Positions 50,914 through 58,955 of a stretch of 64,000 bases of DNA are shown here, piece by piece. The stretch comes from Planctomycetota bacterium (lineage in GTDB: Bacteria; Planctomycetota; JAJSAM01; JAJVHW01): the NCBI GenBank assembly GCA_021776825.1, contig JAJFFG010000133.1, positions 1 through 64,000 of the forward strand, given 5' to 3'. The notes below the pieces were generated by a model. The model was given only the letters and a program-made list of their open reading frames with translations. It was not told where the DNA came from and did no database searches. The position numbers and the translations under genes were made by a program. Positions within the stretch are counted from its first letter, which is position 1; each line of letters begins with the position of its first letter.

Positions 50914-51755
50914 CCCGCAACGGCACGCACGGCATCGCGCTCATCGTCGCCCTGGCCGCAGCACTCGTTACCGCGCTTGTCGGTGCGCGCGACGCCACGG
51001 CGGACGAGTTCCTCGTCTTCACCGACGATCGCGCGGCACACAGCGCGTCGCTCTCGCAGGATGCAGCGCAGACGGTCGTCGACACGGGCGGCGCATTCGC
51101 TGCGGACCCGCTGACGGGAAGTGGTTCGTCCGTCACGCGTTCGGGATCGATCGATGGGCGCGCGTACACCTACGTGCTCTACGACCTGCAGTTCGATACG
51201 ACGCCGACGGGCACCATCACACCCGGGGTGGTCGGCGGCGACACGGGAGCCCTCAGCAGCGTGTTCGTGGAGTCGCCAGCCTCGCAAGCTGGAGTCTCCG
51301 GTCTCGGATCGTGGGGGCTCGACAGCGGCGCCGTCAGCACGTCACGGCAGAGCGGAGTGCTGCTCGATTTCACGACCACGCCTGGGGGCGCCGGGGTCGG
51401 CCACGTCGGCCTCGACCTGATCGACTTCGAGACGGGCGGCAACGCACAGCTGCGCCTCTACGCGGCTGGGGTGCTCGTGTTCAGCACGAACGTCGATCTC
51501 GGGGGCAACGGCGGGAACCAGGAGGTGCGCTTCCTCGGCGTCACCGCGAACCTCGCGGAAGGAGGCCAGCGCTTCGACCAGATGGCCGTGCTGGTGAATT
51601 CACCGACGGACCGCTGGGCCGCCGACCGCTTCTCGTTCGGGGTGGCCGCCAACCCGGAGCCCGGCACCTGGGTGCTCATGACGCTCGGCGTCGGGGTCCT
51701 GGTCTTCGCTCGACGCCGCTCGCGAGCTCAGCTGCGCAAGTCGGAGAGGGGGTAG
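50910..51755 (+). CDS. PEP-CTERM sorted surface protein
   Basis: 281-residue exported protein: a signal peptide (GIALIVALAAALVTALVGARDATA), a mostly beta, Gly/Thr/Ser-rich body, and a C-terminal PEP-CTERM signal NPEPGTWVLMTLGVGVLVFARRRSR. In known systems an exosortase (EpsH) processes such tails; no exosortase is in the window. ATG 50910 overlaps the TPR gene. The 3' end overlaps the convergent glycosyltransferase gene by 28 bp. Confidence 0.85.
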   Translation: MTRNGTHGIALIVALAAALVTALVGARDATADEFLVFTDDRAAHSASLSQDAAQTVVDTGGAFAADPLTGSGSSVTRSGSIDGRAYTYVLYDLQFDTTPTGTITPGVVGGDTGALSSVFVESPASQAGVSGLGSWGLDSGAVSTSRQSGVLLDFTTTPGGAGVGHVGLDLIDFETGGNAQLRLYAAGVLVFSTNVDLGGNGGNQEVRFLGVTANLAEGGQRFDQMAVLVNSPTDRWAADRFSFGVAANPEPGTWVLMTLGVGVLVFARRRSRAQLRKSERG

Positions 51756-52870
51756 AACGTGTCACGCCACACCACCCCACCGCGTACGAGGGTGACCAGG
51801 GTCGAACGCCACGTCACGTAGATGAGAACGAGCACCGCGAACGGGAAACCCAGCGCATACCACGGCCGGGTGGTGCAGGTGCGCGACGTCTCGACGAACA
51901 GCGCCGTGATGATGAGCACCGTCAACACGTTGGCGATCTGCGAGGGGCCGCGCGTGACGCCGAGTCCGATGAACGGCCACAGGCAGAGCAGCGCCTGCAT
52001 GAGCGTGGCGCCGATCACAGCGGAGAGGTGGTAGTCGAACGCCGAGAACGCGTTCTTGGTCAGGCCGCGAACGACCTCGCCGAGGGACTGATACCACGCG
52101 ACCCACACGGCGTCCTTGCCGAAGAGCACGTCCTGGCGACCGCCGGCGGACTTCATGAGTCGTCCGAGTCGCAGGTCGTCGTCGGGCCGCATCGCGATTG
52201 GAGCGTGGCCACCGCGCTCGATGTACGCGGCACGACGCACGAGGTTGAACGCCCCGATGCCGAGATGCGCTCGACTCTTCGGGTCGCGCGCCTTCCACGG
52301 CCGTGTGAACGCGGAGAAGCCGATGGCGAAGACCGGTGCGAACGTCTGCAGGATCGGGCCGGGCATGCGCAGGTCCGGCATCAACGCGACGTGATCGAGT
52401 CGTCCGCGAGCGAGGAACCCGACGGCGCGCGCGAGCGCGTCGGGGGCGAAGTGCACGTCAGCGTCGGTGAAGAGGACGAGCTCCGTCGTCGCCGACATCG
52501 CGCCGGCGTGCAGCGCATGGCACTTACCGAGCCAGCGTGGGGGCAGTTCGGTTACGTGAACGACGCGCAGGCGATCGTCAGCCGCGGCCATGCGGTCGAG
52601 GATCGCGCCCGTGGCATCCGTGGATCGATCGTTGACCGCGACGACCTCGATCCGCCCGTAGTCCAGGGCGAGCACGGAGCGCAGCGCGGCCTCGATATCG
52701 CGTTCCTCGTTGCGGGCGGCGATCACGACGGTCACGCCCGGCGAGTCGTCGTCGAGAGGCGCCTCGTCGCGCACGAAGCGGATCGTGCGGAGGCCACGAA
52801 GCGCGATCAGCGAAGCCACGAGCCACGCGGCGAGCACGGTCACCGACATCCAGAGCGCGATCTGCTCCAC
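51728..52870 (-). CDS. Family 2 glycosyltransferase, membrane-bound
   Basis: 380 residues. An N-terminal helix precedes the GT-A domain: VTVVIAARNEERDIEAAL, VVAVNDRSTDATGAIL, KCHALHAGAMSATTELVLFTDADVHFAPDAL (DxD-type metal site FTDADV) and a later acceptor region MRPDDDLRLGRLMKSAG with QSLGEVVRGLTKNAF. Two or three TM helices close the protein. It resembles the HpnB/CrtQ-like group acting on lipid-linked acceptors. Its end overlaps the PEP-CTERM gene in antisense. The longer product of exopolysaccharide synthesis is not defined by neighbours. Confidence 0.85.
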   Translation of the reverse strand: MEQIALWMSVTVLAAWLVASLIALRGLRTIRFVRDEAPLDDDSPGVTVVIAARNEERDIEAALRSVLALDYGRIEVVAVNDRSTDATGAILDRMAAADDRLRVVHVTELPPRWLGKCHALHAGAMSATTELVLFTDADVHFAPDALARAVGFLARGRLDHVALMPDLRMPGPILQTFAPVFAIGFSAFTRPWKARDPKSRAHLGIGAFNLVRRAAYIERGGHAPIAMRPDDDLRLGRLMKSAGGRQDVLFGKDAVWVAWYQSLGEVVRGLTKNAFSAFDYHLSAVIGATLMQALLCLWPFIGLGVTRGPSQIANVLTVLIITALFVETSRTCTTRPWYALGFPFAVLVLIYVTWRSTLVTLVRGGVVWRDTFYPLSDLRS

Positions 52871-52950
52871 AGGTCGAGCGTCACCGCGATGGCGCGGGGC
52901 GTGTAGATTCGATCGAGGGGTCGAACGGAGTGTCGAATGGGGGTCGGGAC

Positions 52951-53844
52951 ATGACGAGAGGTCGCTGGCGCCGCATGCCGCTGCTCGTGGCGCTCGTGCT
53001 GCTCACCTCGTGGGTCGTGGCTCCCGTCGGTCTTCTCGCCAAGGAGGAGAAGAAGCGGCACCGCGACCAGGGCAGCACCGGTGCGGGTCCCGGATCCGAC
53101 CAGGCGAAGGATCGGAAGGACAAGCGCGACGACGAGAAGGACAGCGCGGAGGAGCCCGTCGAGCTCACGCTTGTCATGTTGCAGCGTCTGCTCGGCTCGA
53201 AGAAGTCCGAGGACGTCAAGAAGGCGTTTGCGGGACTTCGGCGCCGCCGCGACGCCGACGCCCGCCGACTGCTGACCGACTTCGCCAAGTCGAAGCGTCG
53301 CCCGAAGCTGCGCGCCGGAGCACTGCTCGCCCTCGGCTGGCCCGGCAACCGCAAGTCGGTTGAGTTCCTCTCCGGCAAGTACGGGGTGCTCTCGTCGAGC
53401 AACGAGGTGGCCGCAGCCGCGTGCCGCACGCTCGGCAATGTCGGTGATCCCGCGGCGATCGAGATCCTGCTCACGGCCGTCCGGCGACCGGCCCCCGAGG
53501 TCGCGGCCGGCGCGGTCGAGGGTCTCGCGACCCTGGCCCCGAAGGACACGCGCGTGCACGAGGTCCTCACGATGTTCGAAGAGCACGAGGACGCCGCGCT
53601 CCGCGCCTCGGTCGCACGCGCACTCGCCGAGCTCGACGACGCGAAGTCCCTCGCACGACTGCGCGCCTACGCCGCCACCGACGCGTCACCGGCCGTCCGC
53701 GCCGCCGCATGCACCTCGCTCGGCGATCGCGGCGACATCACCGCCATCGGCGACCTCGAACGCCTCCGCACCGAGGACGAGGACAAGTCCGTTCGCGCGG
53801 CCGCGTTCGCCGCCCTGACGAAGATCGCCGACGCCGACGAGTAG
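52951..53844 (+). CDS. Exported HEAT-repeat protein
   Basis: 297 residues from ATG 52951 (MTRGRWRRMPLLVALVLLTSWVVA) with GGGGGTCGGG upstream; GTG 52930 is an alternative. After the signal peptide a strongly charged Lys/Asp/Glu segment (~30-65) leads to HEAT repeats (RAGALLALGWPGNRKSVEFLSGKYG, AAIEILLTAVRRPAPEVAAGAVEGLATL, VRAAACTSLGDRGDITAIGDLERL). Scaffold or adaptor role likely. Convergent with the small gene at 53852. Confidence 0.78.
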   Translation: MTRGRWRRMPLLVALVLLTSWVVAPVGLLAKEEKKRHRDQGSTGAGPGSDQAKDRKDKRDDEKDSAEEPVELTLVMLQRLLGSKKSEDVKKAFAGLRRRRDADARRLLTDFAKSKRRPKLRAGALLALGWPGNRKSVEFLSGKYGVLSSSNEVAAAACRTLGNVGDPAAIEILLTAVRRPAPEVAAGAVEGLATLAPKDTRVHEVLTMFEEHEDAALRASVARALAELDDAKSLARLRAYAATDASPAVRAAACTSLGDRGDITAIGDLERLRTEDEDKSVRAAAFAALTKIADADE

Positions 53845-53851
53845 GGCGTGA

Positions 53852-54271
53852 TCACTCGGGCTGCGCGTGGAGTTCCAAGAAGCGGCGCGCCTCCGCTCGG
53901 ACGTCGGGCGCCACGTCCGGCTGCGCCGCGACGTCCGCGAGGAGTGTCAGGAGCTCGGCGCGGACGCGGTGCTCCTCCCGCCCGTTCAGGAGTCGGTTGA
54001 CCATGCACAGGGTGTGCGTCGTCGCCCGACGCCGGACCGACGCACGTAGATGGCCGCAGTAGCGCGGGTAGGCGCGCTCGAGGAAGTGGACGAGCGGACC
54101 TGGCGCACCGAGGTCCGAAGCCGCGTTTCGCTCGAAGAAGCGGAACGACTCCTCGAACGTACGATCGTCAGCCTCGGTGGCATCGGCGTCGTCCAGCAGA
54201 TCCCACAGGAACTCCGTGTAGTCATCGAGTCCGTAGGGCGCGTTTCGAAGGCTCTTGGCGATGGCGGCCAT
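53852..54271 (-). CDS. Small soluble protein of unknown function
   Basis: 139-residue all-alpha-looking protein (MAAIAKSLRNAPYGLDDYTEFLWDLLDD ... AEARRFLELHAQPE), Leu/Ala/Arg/Asp-rich, without signal peptide. The ribosome-binding site before ATG 54271 is weak. The helical pattern and ~35-residue periodicity are compatible with one or two HEAT-like repeats. It lies convergent to the exported HEAT gene and divergent from the kinase gene. No family recognised. Confidence 0.5.
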   Translation of the reverse strand: MAAIAKSLRNAPYGLDDYTEFLWDLLDDADATEADDRTFEESFRFFERNAASDLGAPGPLVHFLERAYPRYCGHLRASVRRRATTHTLCMVNRLLNGREEHRVRAELLTLLADVAAQPDVAPDVRAEARRFLELHAQPE

Positions 54272-54431
54272 GTCCGCGCAACGGTACCAGACACCGGACG
54301 CTCGCTGTGGCGAGGCCAGTGAGCCTGCGTTGGGTCCTGCGCACGGGGGAGCTACTCCCTCTGGAGCCGTGCGGGCCGGCCACTCGCAGCCTCGTTCGCG
54401 AGAAACCTGCGCTCATCGCCGTAACCTGCGT

Positions 54432-54470
54432 CGCGTTCTCCTCTATCCGCTTGTGAACGGAGGAGACGCG
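54432..54470 (+). promoter_or_regulatory. Hairpin sequestering the second kinase ribosome-binding site
   Basis: CGCGT-T-CTCCT-CTAT-CCG folds onto CGG-AGGAG-ACGCG with loop CTTGTGAA. AGGAG, the Shine-Dalgarno for ATG 54473, is paired with CTCCT. Thirteen pairs in three blocks with two bulges; weaker than the structure at 45266 but the same topology relative to the start codon. Confidence 0.5.
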
Positions 54471-54472
54471 CC

Positions 54473-56176
54473 ATGCCCGACCCCACACCTGCTTCCGACG
54501 ACCGCCCCGCCGGACTCGACCCCGAGGGGCTGCTCGCCGCCGGGCTCGATGACGCTTCAGTCGGTGCCGCGGACATCGCCGAGCACTTCCCGCAGTACGA
54601 GATCCAGGGATTGCTCGGCGAGGGTGGGATGGGCGTCGTCTACCGCGCGCGGCACCGAGATCTCGACCGGGTCGTCGCGCTCAAGGTGCTGCCACCTGGC
54701 GTCGATCGGCGGCCGGGATTCGCGGAGCGCTTCCGGCGTGAGGCTCGCGCCTTGGCGCGCCTCGAGCATCCCAACATCGTGCGGGTCTACGACTTCGGCG
54801 AGACCGAGGGGCTCTACTTCCTGGCGCTCGAGCACGTCGACGGCGTGACCCTGCGCGATCTGATCCGCGACGGAGAGATGGAGGCGCGCGAGGCGCTGTC
54901 GATCGTGCCGCAGATCTGCGATGCGATCCAGTACGCCCACGATCAGGGGATCGTGCACCGCGACATCAAGCCGGAGAACGTCCTCGTCTCGAAGGGGGGC
55001 ACGGTCAAGCTGGCCGACTTCGGACTGGCAAAGCTGATCGACCCGGATGCCGCCGATCCCACGCTCACGCGGCAGGGCCAGGTCATGGGGACACTCCACT
55101 ACATGGCGCCCGAGCAGCTCGAGACGCCGAACGACGTCGACCATCGCGCGGACATCTACTCCCTGGGCGTCGTCTTCTACGAGATGCTCACCGGCGAGCT
55201 CCCGCTCGGTCGCTTCGATGCGCCTTCGCAGCGGGTCGAGGTGGATGTGCGTCTCGACGCCGTCGTGCTCCGCGCACTCGAGAAGCAGCGCGACCGGCGC
55301 TACCAACGCGCGGAGCACGTGAAGACCGCCGTGCATGATCTCGAGTCGGCGCCCGCGCCGGTTCCGGCGCAGCGCCGCGGAGACGCGCCGCGAGACTCCG
55401 CGTTCTGCTCGATGGCCGCATGGAGCCTCACGTTCGGGCTGATCGCGCTGGTCCTGCTCCTCGCGTCGTGGGTCGTCGTGCTGTTCGACCCCACGTGGCA
55501 GGGCATCGGCATCGCTGGGAACTGCCATCTCTGGGCCCTCGTGACCGCGGTCATCGGACTTGTGCTCGGCGGTGTGGCCTGGCTGCGCATCGCGCTCGGT
55601 CGCGGCGCGCTCACCGGCGTGCGCATCGCGGCGTGGGGCACACTGGGTCCGCTCGTGCTCGGGCCGCTGCTGTCATTCGTCGGCCACGTCTACGTCCTGG
55701 CTCCAGCGCACGGAGACCTGTTCGCGCGGGCGCAGCAGGTGACTCAAGGGCAGAGGCACATCAGCCCGCCCGAGGGCATCCAGCTCGTCTCGGAAGTCAG
55801 CCGACTGTGGCGTCTCGGGCGCGACCAGGCGCGTCACCCGGCGGACCTCAGCGGCCTGGAGAGCGTCTACTCCGCCGCCGACGCCCGATCGATCCGCGAT
55901 CTCACCGACGAGCAGCGGGAACGGCTCCGACAGCGGCGCGACCTCGGTGTGCCGCTCCTCGACCTCTCGCAGCTGCACGAGCCGCCCGAGTCCTATCGAC
56001 GCATCCATCGCATCACGCTCGACAGCCGCGGCGACCGCGGCGTGGTGGAGATCCTCGCCAACAACTGGGGTGTCTCCTTCCCGATCGTCCGGACGGAGCA
56101 TGGCTGGCGCTTCCACGTTGGAACTGTGTCCGAGGTACGCATCGCCGATCCGGCCCTGCGCGGCGGAGGCCGATGA
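54473..56176 (+). CDS. Membrane Ser/Thr protein kinase
   Basis: 567-residue Hanks-type kinase: Gly loop GEGGMGVVY (~49-57), Lys71 in ALKV, HRDIKPEN (162-169), DFG (182-184), APE in HYMAPEQLE. Three hydrophobic helices (~314-338, 350-372, 384-410) follow, then ~150 residues that may be extracytoplasmic (including LDLSQLHEPPESYRRIHRI). Unlike the kinase at 43816 it lacks an N-terminal zinc ribbon. The ECF sigma gene overlaps by four bases (ATGA), repeating the arrangement of the first pair. Confidence 0.92.
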   Translation: MPDPTPASDDRPAGLDPEGLLAAGLDDASVGAADIAEHFPQYEIQGLLGEGGMGVVYRARHRDLDRVVALKVLPPGVDRRPGFAERFRREARALARLEHPNIVRVYDFGETEGLYFLALEHVDGVTLRDLIRDGEMEAREALSIVPQICDAIQYAHDQGIVHRDIKPENVLVSKGGTVKLADFGLAKLIDPDAADPTLTRQGQVMGTLHYMAPEQLETPNDVDHRADIYSLGVVFYEMLTGELPLGRFDAPSQRVEVDVRLDAVVLRALEKQRDRRYQRAEHVKTAVHDLESAPAPVPAQRRGDAPRDSAFCSMAAWSLTFGLIALVLLLASWVVVLFDPTWQGIGIAGNCHLWALVTAVIGLVLGGVAWLRIALGRGALTGVRIAAWGTLGPLVLGPLLSFVGHVYVLAPAHGDLFARAQQVTQGQRHISPPEGIQLVSEVSRLWRLGRDQARHPADLSGLESVYSAADARSIRDLTDEQRERLRQRRDLGVPLLDLSQLHEPPESYRRIHRITLDSRGDRGVVEILANNWGVSFPIVRTEHGWRFHVGTVSEVRIADPALRGGGR

Positions 56177-56940
56177 GCACGCCACACGGTCCACAACCAC
56201 GTGGGCGCAGTCGTCAGCGCTTCGGGACAACCCACCGATTCGGGACCACACAGTGGAGCGTGGTGCTCGCAGCCGGCGGCTCCGACACCGGCATCGCACG
56301 GCCGGCGCTCGCGACGCTCTGCGAGGTGTACTGGTATCCGCTCTACGCGTACTCGCGCCGGCGCGGCAGCGAGGCGGACGAGGCCGCCGATCTCGTCCAG
56401 GGCTTCTTCACAGAGCTGATCGAGAAGAGCGCCATCGCGGCGGCCGATCCGGAGCGCGGACGGTTCCGCGGGTTCCTCGTCACGTCGTTCCGCCGCTTCG
56501 TCTCACGGCAGCAAGAGCACGACTCTGCCGCGAAGCGCGGGGGCGGCGTGGCGGTGCTCTCACTCGACTTCGCTCACGGCGAGCAGCGCTACGCCCGCGA
56601 GCCCGCCGACACGTCGACACCGGAGCGCATCTACGAACGCCGATGGGCATTGACCATCCTCGAGACCGTGATCGTCCGGCTGCAGGACGAGGTCGTCCGC
56701 GGCGGCCGTGCGGAGCTCTTCGACTCGCTCAAGTGCTACCTCGACGGCTCGACGCCGGTGCCGGCGTACGCCGATGTCGCGGAGCGGCTCGGCATGACGG
56801 TCGGGGCGGTGAAGGTCTCCGTGCATCGCCTGCGCCGTCGGTATCGCGATCTCCTGCGCGCGACCGTCGCCGACACGCTGACCGACCCCGCCGCAGTGGA
56901 CGAGGAACTGCGGCACCTGCTCGAAGCGGTTCGGGGGTAG
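56173..56940 (+). CDS. ECF-type sigma factor paired with the second kinase
   Basis: 255 residues from ATG 56173, overlapping the kinase stop. Same subgroup as the sigma at 43095: RFGTTQWSVVLAAGGS, YWYPLYAYSRRRGSEADEAADLVQGFF for region 2 and YADVAERLGMTVGAVKVSVHRLRRRYRDLL for region 4. The two are clear paralogues. The kinase-sigma coupling suggests phosphorylation-controlled transcription. Confidence 0.92.
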   Translation: MSTPHGPQPRGRSRQRFGTTHRFGTTQWSVVLAAGGSDTGIARPALATLCEVYWYPLYAYSRRRGSEADEAADLVQGFFTELIEKSAIAAADPERGRFRGFLVTSFRRFVSRQQEHDSAAKRGGGVAVLSLDFAHGEQRYAREPADTSTPERIYERRWALTILETVIVRLQDEVVRGGRAELFDSLKCYLDGSTPVPAYADVAERLGMTVGAVKVSVHRLRRRYRDLLRATVADTLTDPAAVDEELRHLLEAVRG

Positions 56941-57302
56941 GGGGGGGCACTGGGTCCGCAACGCACGCTCCCCTCCACGGGCCATCGTGCCGACGGAGCA
57001 CTCGATGATCCCCGTAGGGGTGGAGCCCCTGCTCCACCCCGCCGACGCGCGTCGCTCGGACCTTGGGGGCGGACGGCGGTCAGCGAACGACGCCGGTGGA
57101 GCGGACGGCCACGGGCGATCCACGTTGACACCCTCGTCCGTTGGCCGACCGCATCGCCAACCTCGCCCGCCAAGCGCCACCGGAACCGAGTCGCCCGAGC
57201 CACCCCGGCGGGCGGGGCGGGCCAGGGGGCCCGCCCCTACGGCCTCCTGAACATGCGGCACCACTGGATCCGGCAAACCGCCCGCAGGGGCGGAACCGTC
57301 TC
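56941..57302 (+). terminator. Intergenic region with terminator hairpin and GC-rich palindromes
   Basis: 362 bp between the convergent ECF and imuA genes. At 57017-57040 GGGGTGGAGC and GCTCCACCCC pair perfectly (10 bp) around CCCT, a strong terminator-like hairpin for the sigma gene. A second palindromic tract, GGGCGGG...CCCGCCC, lies near 57213-57236. No credible ORF; the track entries here are high-GC artefacts. Confidence 0.6.
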
Positions 57303-58070
57303 TCACTGGGGCCGCCCCTCCCGCGGGGGCCGCAGCAACGCCTCGACACCCTCCGGCGAACGACAGGGGATGACGTGCGTCCAGCGGCCCGGGCGGCGGC
57401 GGTCCCGGATCACCTCGGCCTCGATCACATAGTGAGCCGAGGGCTGATCCACACGCCGCCGCCGGGCCACCGCGCGGAGTGAAACGAGGGCACCGAGCGA
57501 GGGGGCCTCGTCGGGTTTGGCGGTGAGACAGACGGCCGCGGCCTCGTGCTCGCGACAGAGCGCCGCCAGCCGATTGAGCAGCGCTGGCGCCATGCGTGCC
57601 CGTGCTCCGTCGTCGACGAGATCGAGTACCACGAGTCCGAAGGCCCCCGACCGAACGAGCCGCTCGGCGAGCCGCGGCACGTCGCGCGGACCTCCTGCCC
57701 GCACGACCGCCAACGCCCCGAGATCCACTCCGGCGCGCTCAGCATCGGGTGGGAAGAGCGTCGCGCCGCCCGGCGTGACCCACGCGGTGGTCTCGCCCAT
57801 CTGCTGCGCATCCCGCACGAGCGCCACGGCGAGCGAGAGCCCCGCTGACGCCCCCGCGGCCGACGAGATCTCGGCCAACCGTCCCGCGAGTTCGGCCTGC
57901 CCTAACCGAACAGAGCCGCCGCTCGGCCCACGCCCGATGCCATCCCGCCCGATGCCATCCCGCCCGATGCCATGCGCCCCCCGGACGACGCCCGGGATAC
58001 CCCCCGGCTTCCCACCTGGCTTCCCACCTGGAATCCCACCTGGGCGGCGGGGCTCCCTCTCGTGGGGCAT
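57303..58070 (-). CDS. imuA: ImuA-type mutasome accessory protein
   Basis: 255 residues, starting at ATG 58070, one base after the lexA stop. The N-terminus is a repeat tract (GGIPGGKPGGKPGG and GIGRDGIGRDGIGR) encoded by 12-bp and 15-bp tandem repeats. The body is RecA-like: LAEISSAAGASAGLSLAVALVRDAQQMGETTAWV, FGLVVLDLVDDGARARMAPALLNRLAALCREHEAAAVCLTAKP. No canonical Walker A is seen, as is common for ImuA. It works with ImuB and DnaE2 in error-prone repair synthesis. Operon lexA-imuA, with imuB divergent. Confidence 0.82.
   Translation of the reverse strand: MPHEREPRRPGGIPGGKPGGKPGGIPGVVRGAHGIGRDGIGRDGIGRGPSGGSVRLGQAELAGRLAEISSAAGASAGLSLAVALVRDAQQMGETTAWVTPGGATLFPPDAERAGVDLGALAVVRAGGPRDVPRLAERLVRSGAFGLVVLDLVDDGARARMAPALLNRLAALCREHEAAAVCLTAKPDEAPSLGALVSLRAVARRRRVDQPSAHYVIEAEVIRDRRRPGRWTHVIPCRSPEGVEALLRPPREGRPQ
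57931..58041. repeat. Tandem repeats at the imuA 5' end
   Basis: Three 15-bp units of CGCCCGATGCCATCC (57931-57975) and three 12-bp units of GGCTTCCCACCT (58006-58041, last one variant). Both are in frame and encode the Gly-rich N-terminus of ImuA. Perfect units suggest recent slippage. Confidence 0.85.
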
Positions 58071-58071
58071 C

Positions 58072-58833
58072 TCAGTTCCCGGGCGATGCGTCGAGGGTGC
58101 GCCGCACCTCGACGACGCGACCGAGCAGCCGCAGATCGGCGGGATCGGGGGTGATCGTCGCGAAGTCGGGGTTCGCCGGAACGAGGGCCACTCCGCGCTG
58201 ACCGGATCCATACTGCCCCGATCCGGGCTGTCCTGATCCGGGCTGTCCTGATCCGTGCGGCCCCGATCCGTCTTGATCCGATCCGTCTTGATCCGGGCTG
58301 TCTTGCCCTGAGCCGCGTCGCTCCGGGCCGGTGAAGCGCAGGGTCTTGACCGTGGCCTCGTCGCCCACGAACGCCACGACCACATCGCCCGAGCGGGGGG
58401 TGACGTCGCGGCGCACGATCACGACATCGCCCTCGAGGATGCCCGCATCGCGCATGCTGTCGCCCGAGACACGCAGCGCGAGGAGTTCGCCCGGCGCGCC
58501 CGCCGACGCCCCCGCGACGGCCACATAGCCGTCCGGCTCCTCGATGGCGGCCGTCAGACCACCCGCCTGGACCCGGCCGAGCAGCGGCACGAGCGCAGGC
58601 GCCCCCCCGCCCGGCGCATCGAACGGGAGTCGATAGCCCCGCGCCTTGCCGGAGTCCTTCTCGAGCCTCCCGTCCGCGACGAGTCGCTCGAGATGCACCC
58701 GCGCCGACTCGACGGCCTTGAGCCCCACGGCCCGCTGCACCTCCCGCACGGTCGGGGGCCGCCCCGCCAGGAGCCGCTCCCGCACGAAGAGGTAGATCCG
58801 CTCGCGTGTCGCACCGCGCGCACCAGGACTCAT
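58072..58833 (-). CDS. lexA: LexA-type SOS repressor with repeat insertion
   Basis: 253 residues from ATG 58833. Winged-helix DNA-binding domain at ~5-70 (RERIYLFVRERLLAGRPPTVREVQRAVGL), cleavage site Ala90-Gly91 (LLGRVQAGGL), catalytic Ser126 (SGDSM) and Lys163 (EATVKTLRF). Between Lys163 and the last strands an insertion (~171-214) of GSGQ-type repeats is present that normal LexA lacks (usual length ~200). The gene begins a lexA-imuA operon and diverges from imuB across 122 bp with two palindromes. It should repress the mutasome genes until RecA-stimulated self-cleavage. Confidence 0.9.
   Translation of the reverse strand: MSPGARGATRERIYLFVRERLLAGRPPTVREVQRAVGLKAVESARVHLERLVADGRLEKDSGKARGYRLPFDAPGGGAPALVPLLGRVQAGGLTAAIEEPDGYVAVAGASAGAPGELLALRVSGDSMRDAGILEGDVVIVRRDVTPRSGDVVVAFVGDEATVKTLRFTGPERRGSGQDSPDQDGSDQDGSGPHGSGQPGSGQPGSGQYGSGQRGVALVPANPDFATITPDPADLRLLGRVVEVRRTLDASPGN
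58204..58312. repeat. GATCCG-rich repeats inside lexA
   Basis: Units GATCCGGGCTGTCCT and shorter GATCCGTCTT variants repeat about seven times in the frame of lexA and encode its GSGQ/DGSDQ insertion. The CCTGATCCG core also occurs in the intergenic array at 14781-14901. Confidence 0.85.
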
Positions 58834-58866
58834 CGCCGCATCCTCCGAGACCGCACCAGAAAACCG

Positions 58867-58925
58867 GACATTCGTCCGTATGTCAACGAGCATCGCTGCT
58901 GGGGTCATGCTATACAGACGTATGT
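58867..58925. promoter_or_regulatory. Divergent lexA/imuB control region with candidate LexA boxes
   Basis: GACAT-N8-ATGTC (58867-58884) is a perfect 5-bp inverted repeat. A second site, ACAGACGTATGT (58914-58925), is palindromic but for one pair. Both contain GTATGTC. They lie between lexA (start 58833) and imuB (start 58956), where a shared SOS operator is expected. The sequences differ from the E. coli and Bacillus LexA boxes. Confidence 0.45.
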
Positions 58926-58955
58926 CCGCAAGTTGCGGGCGGAGGCGCGCGACAG

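Noticed and set aside
50801-52906. 701-residue plus-strand ORF
   Set aside because: Out-of-frame with the PEP-CTERM gene and antisense to the glycosyltransferase.
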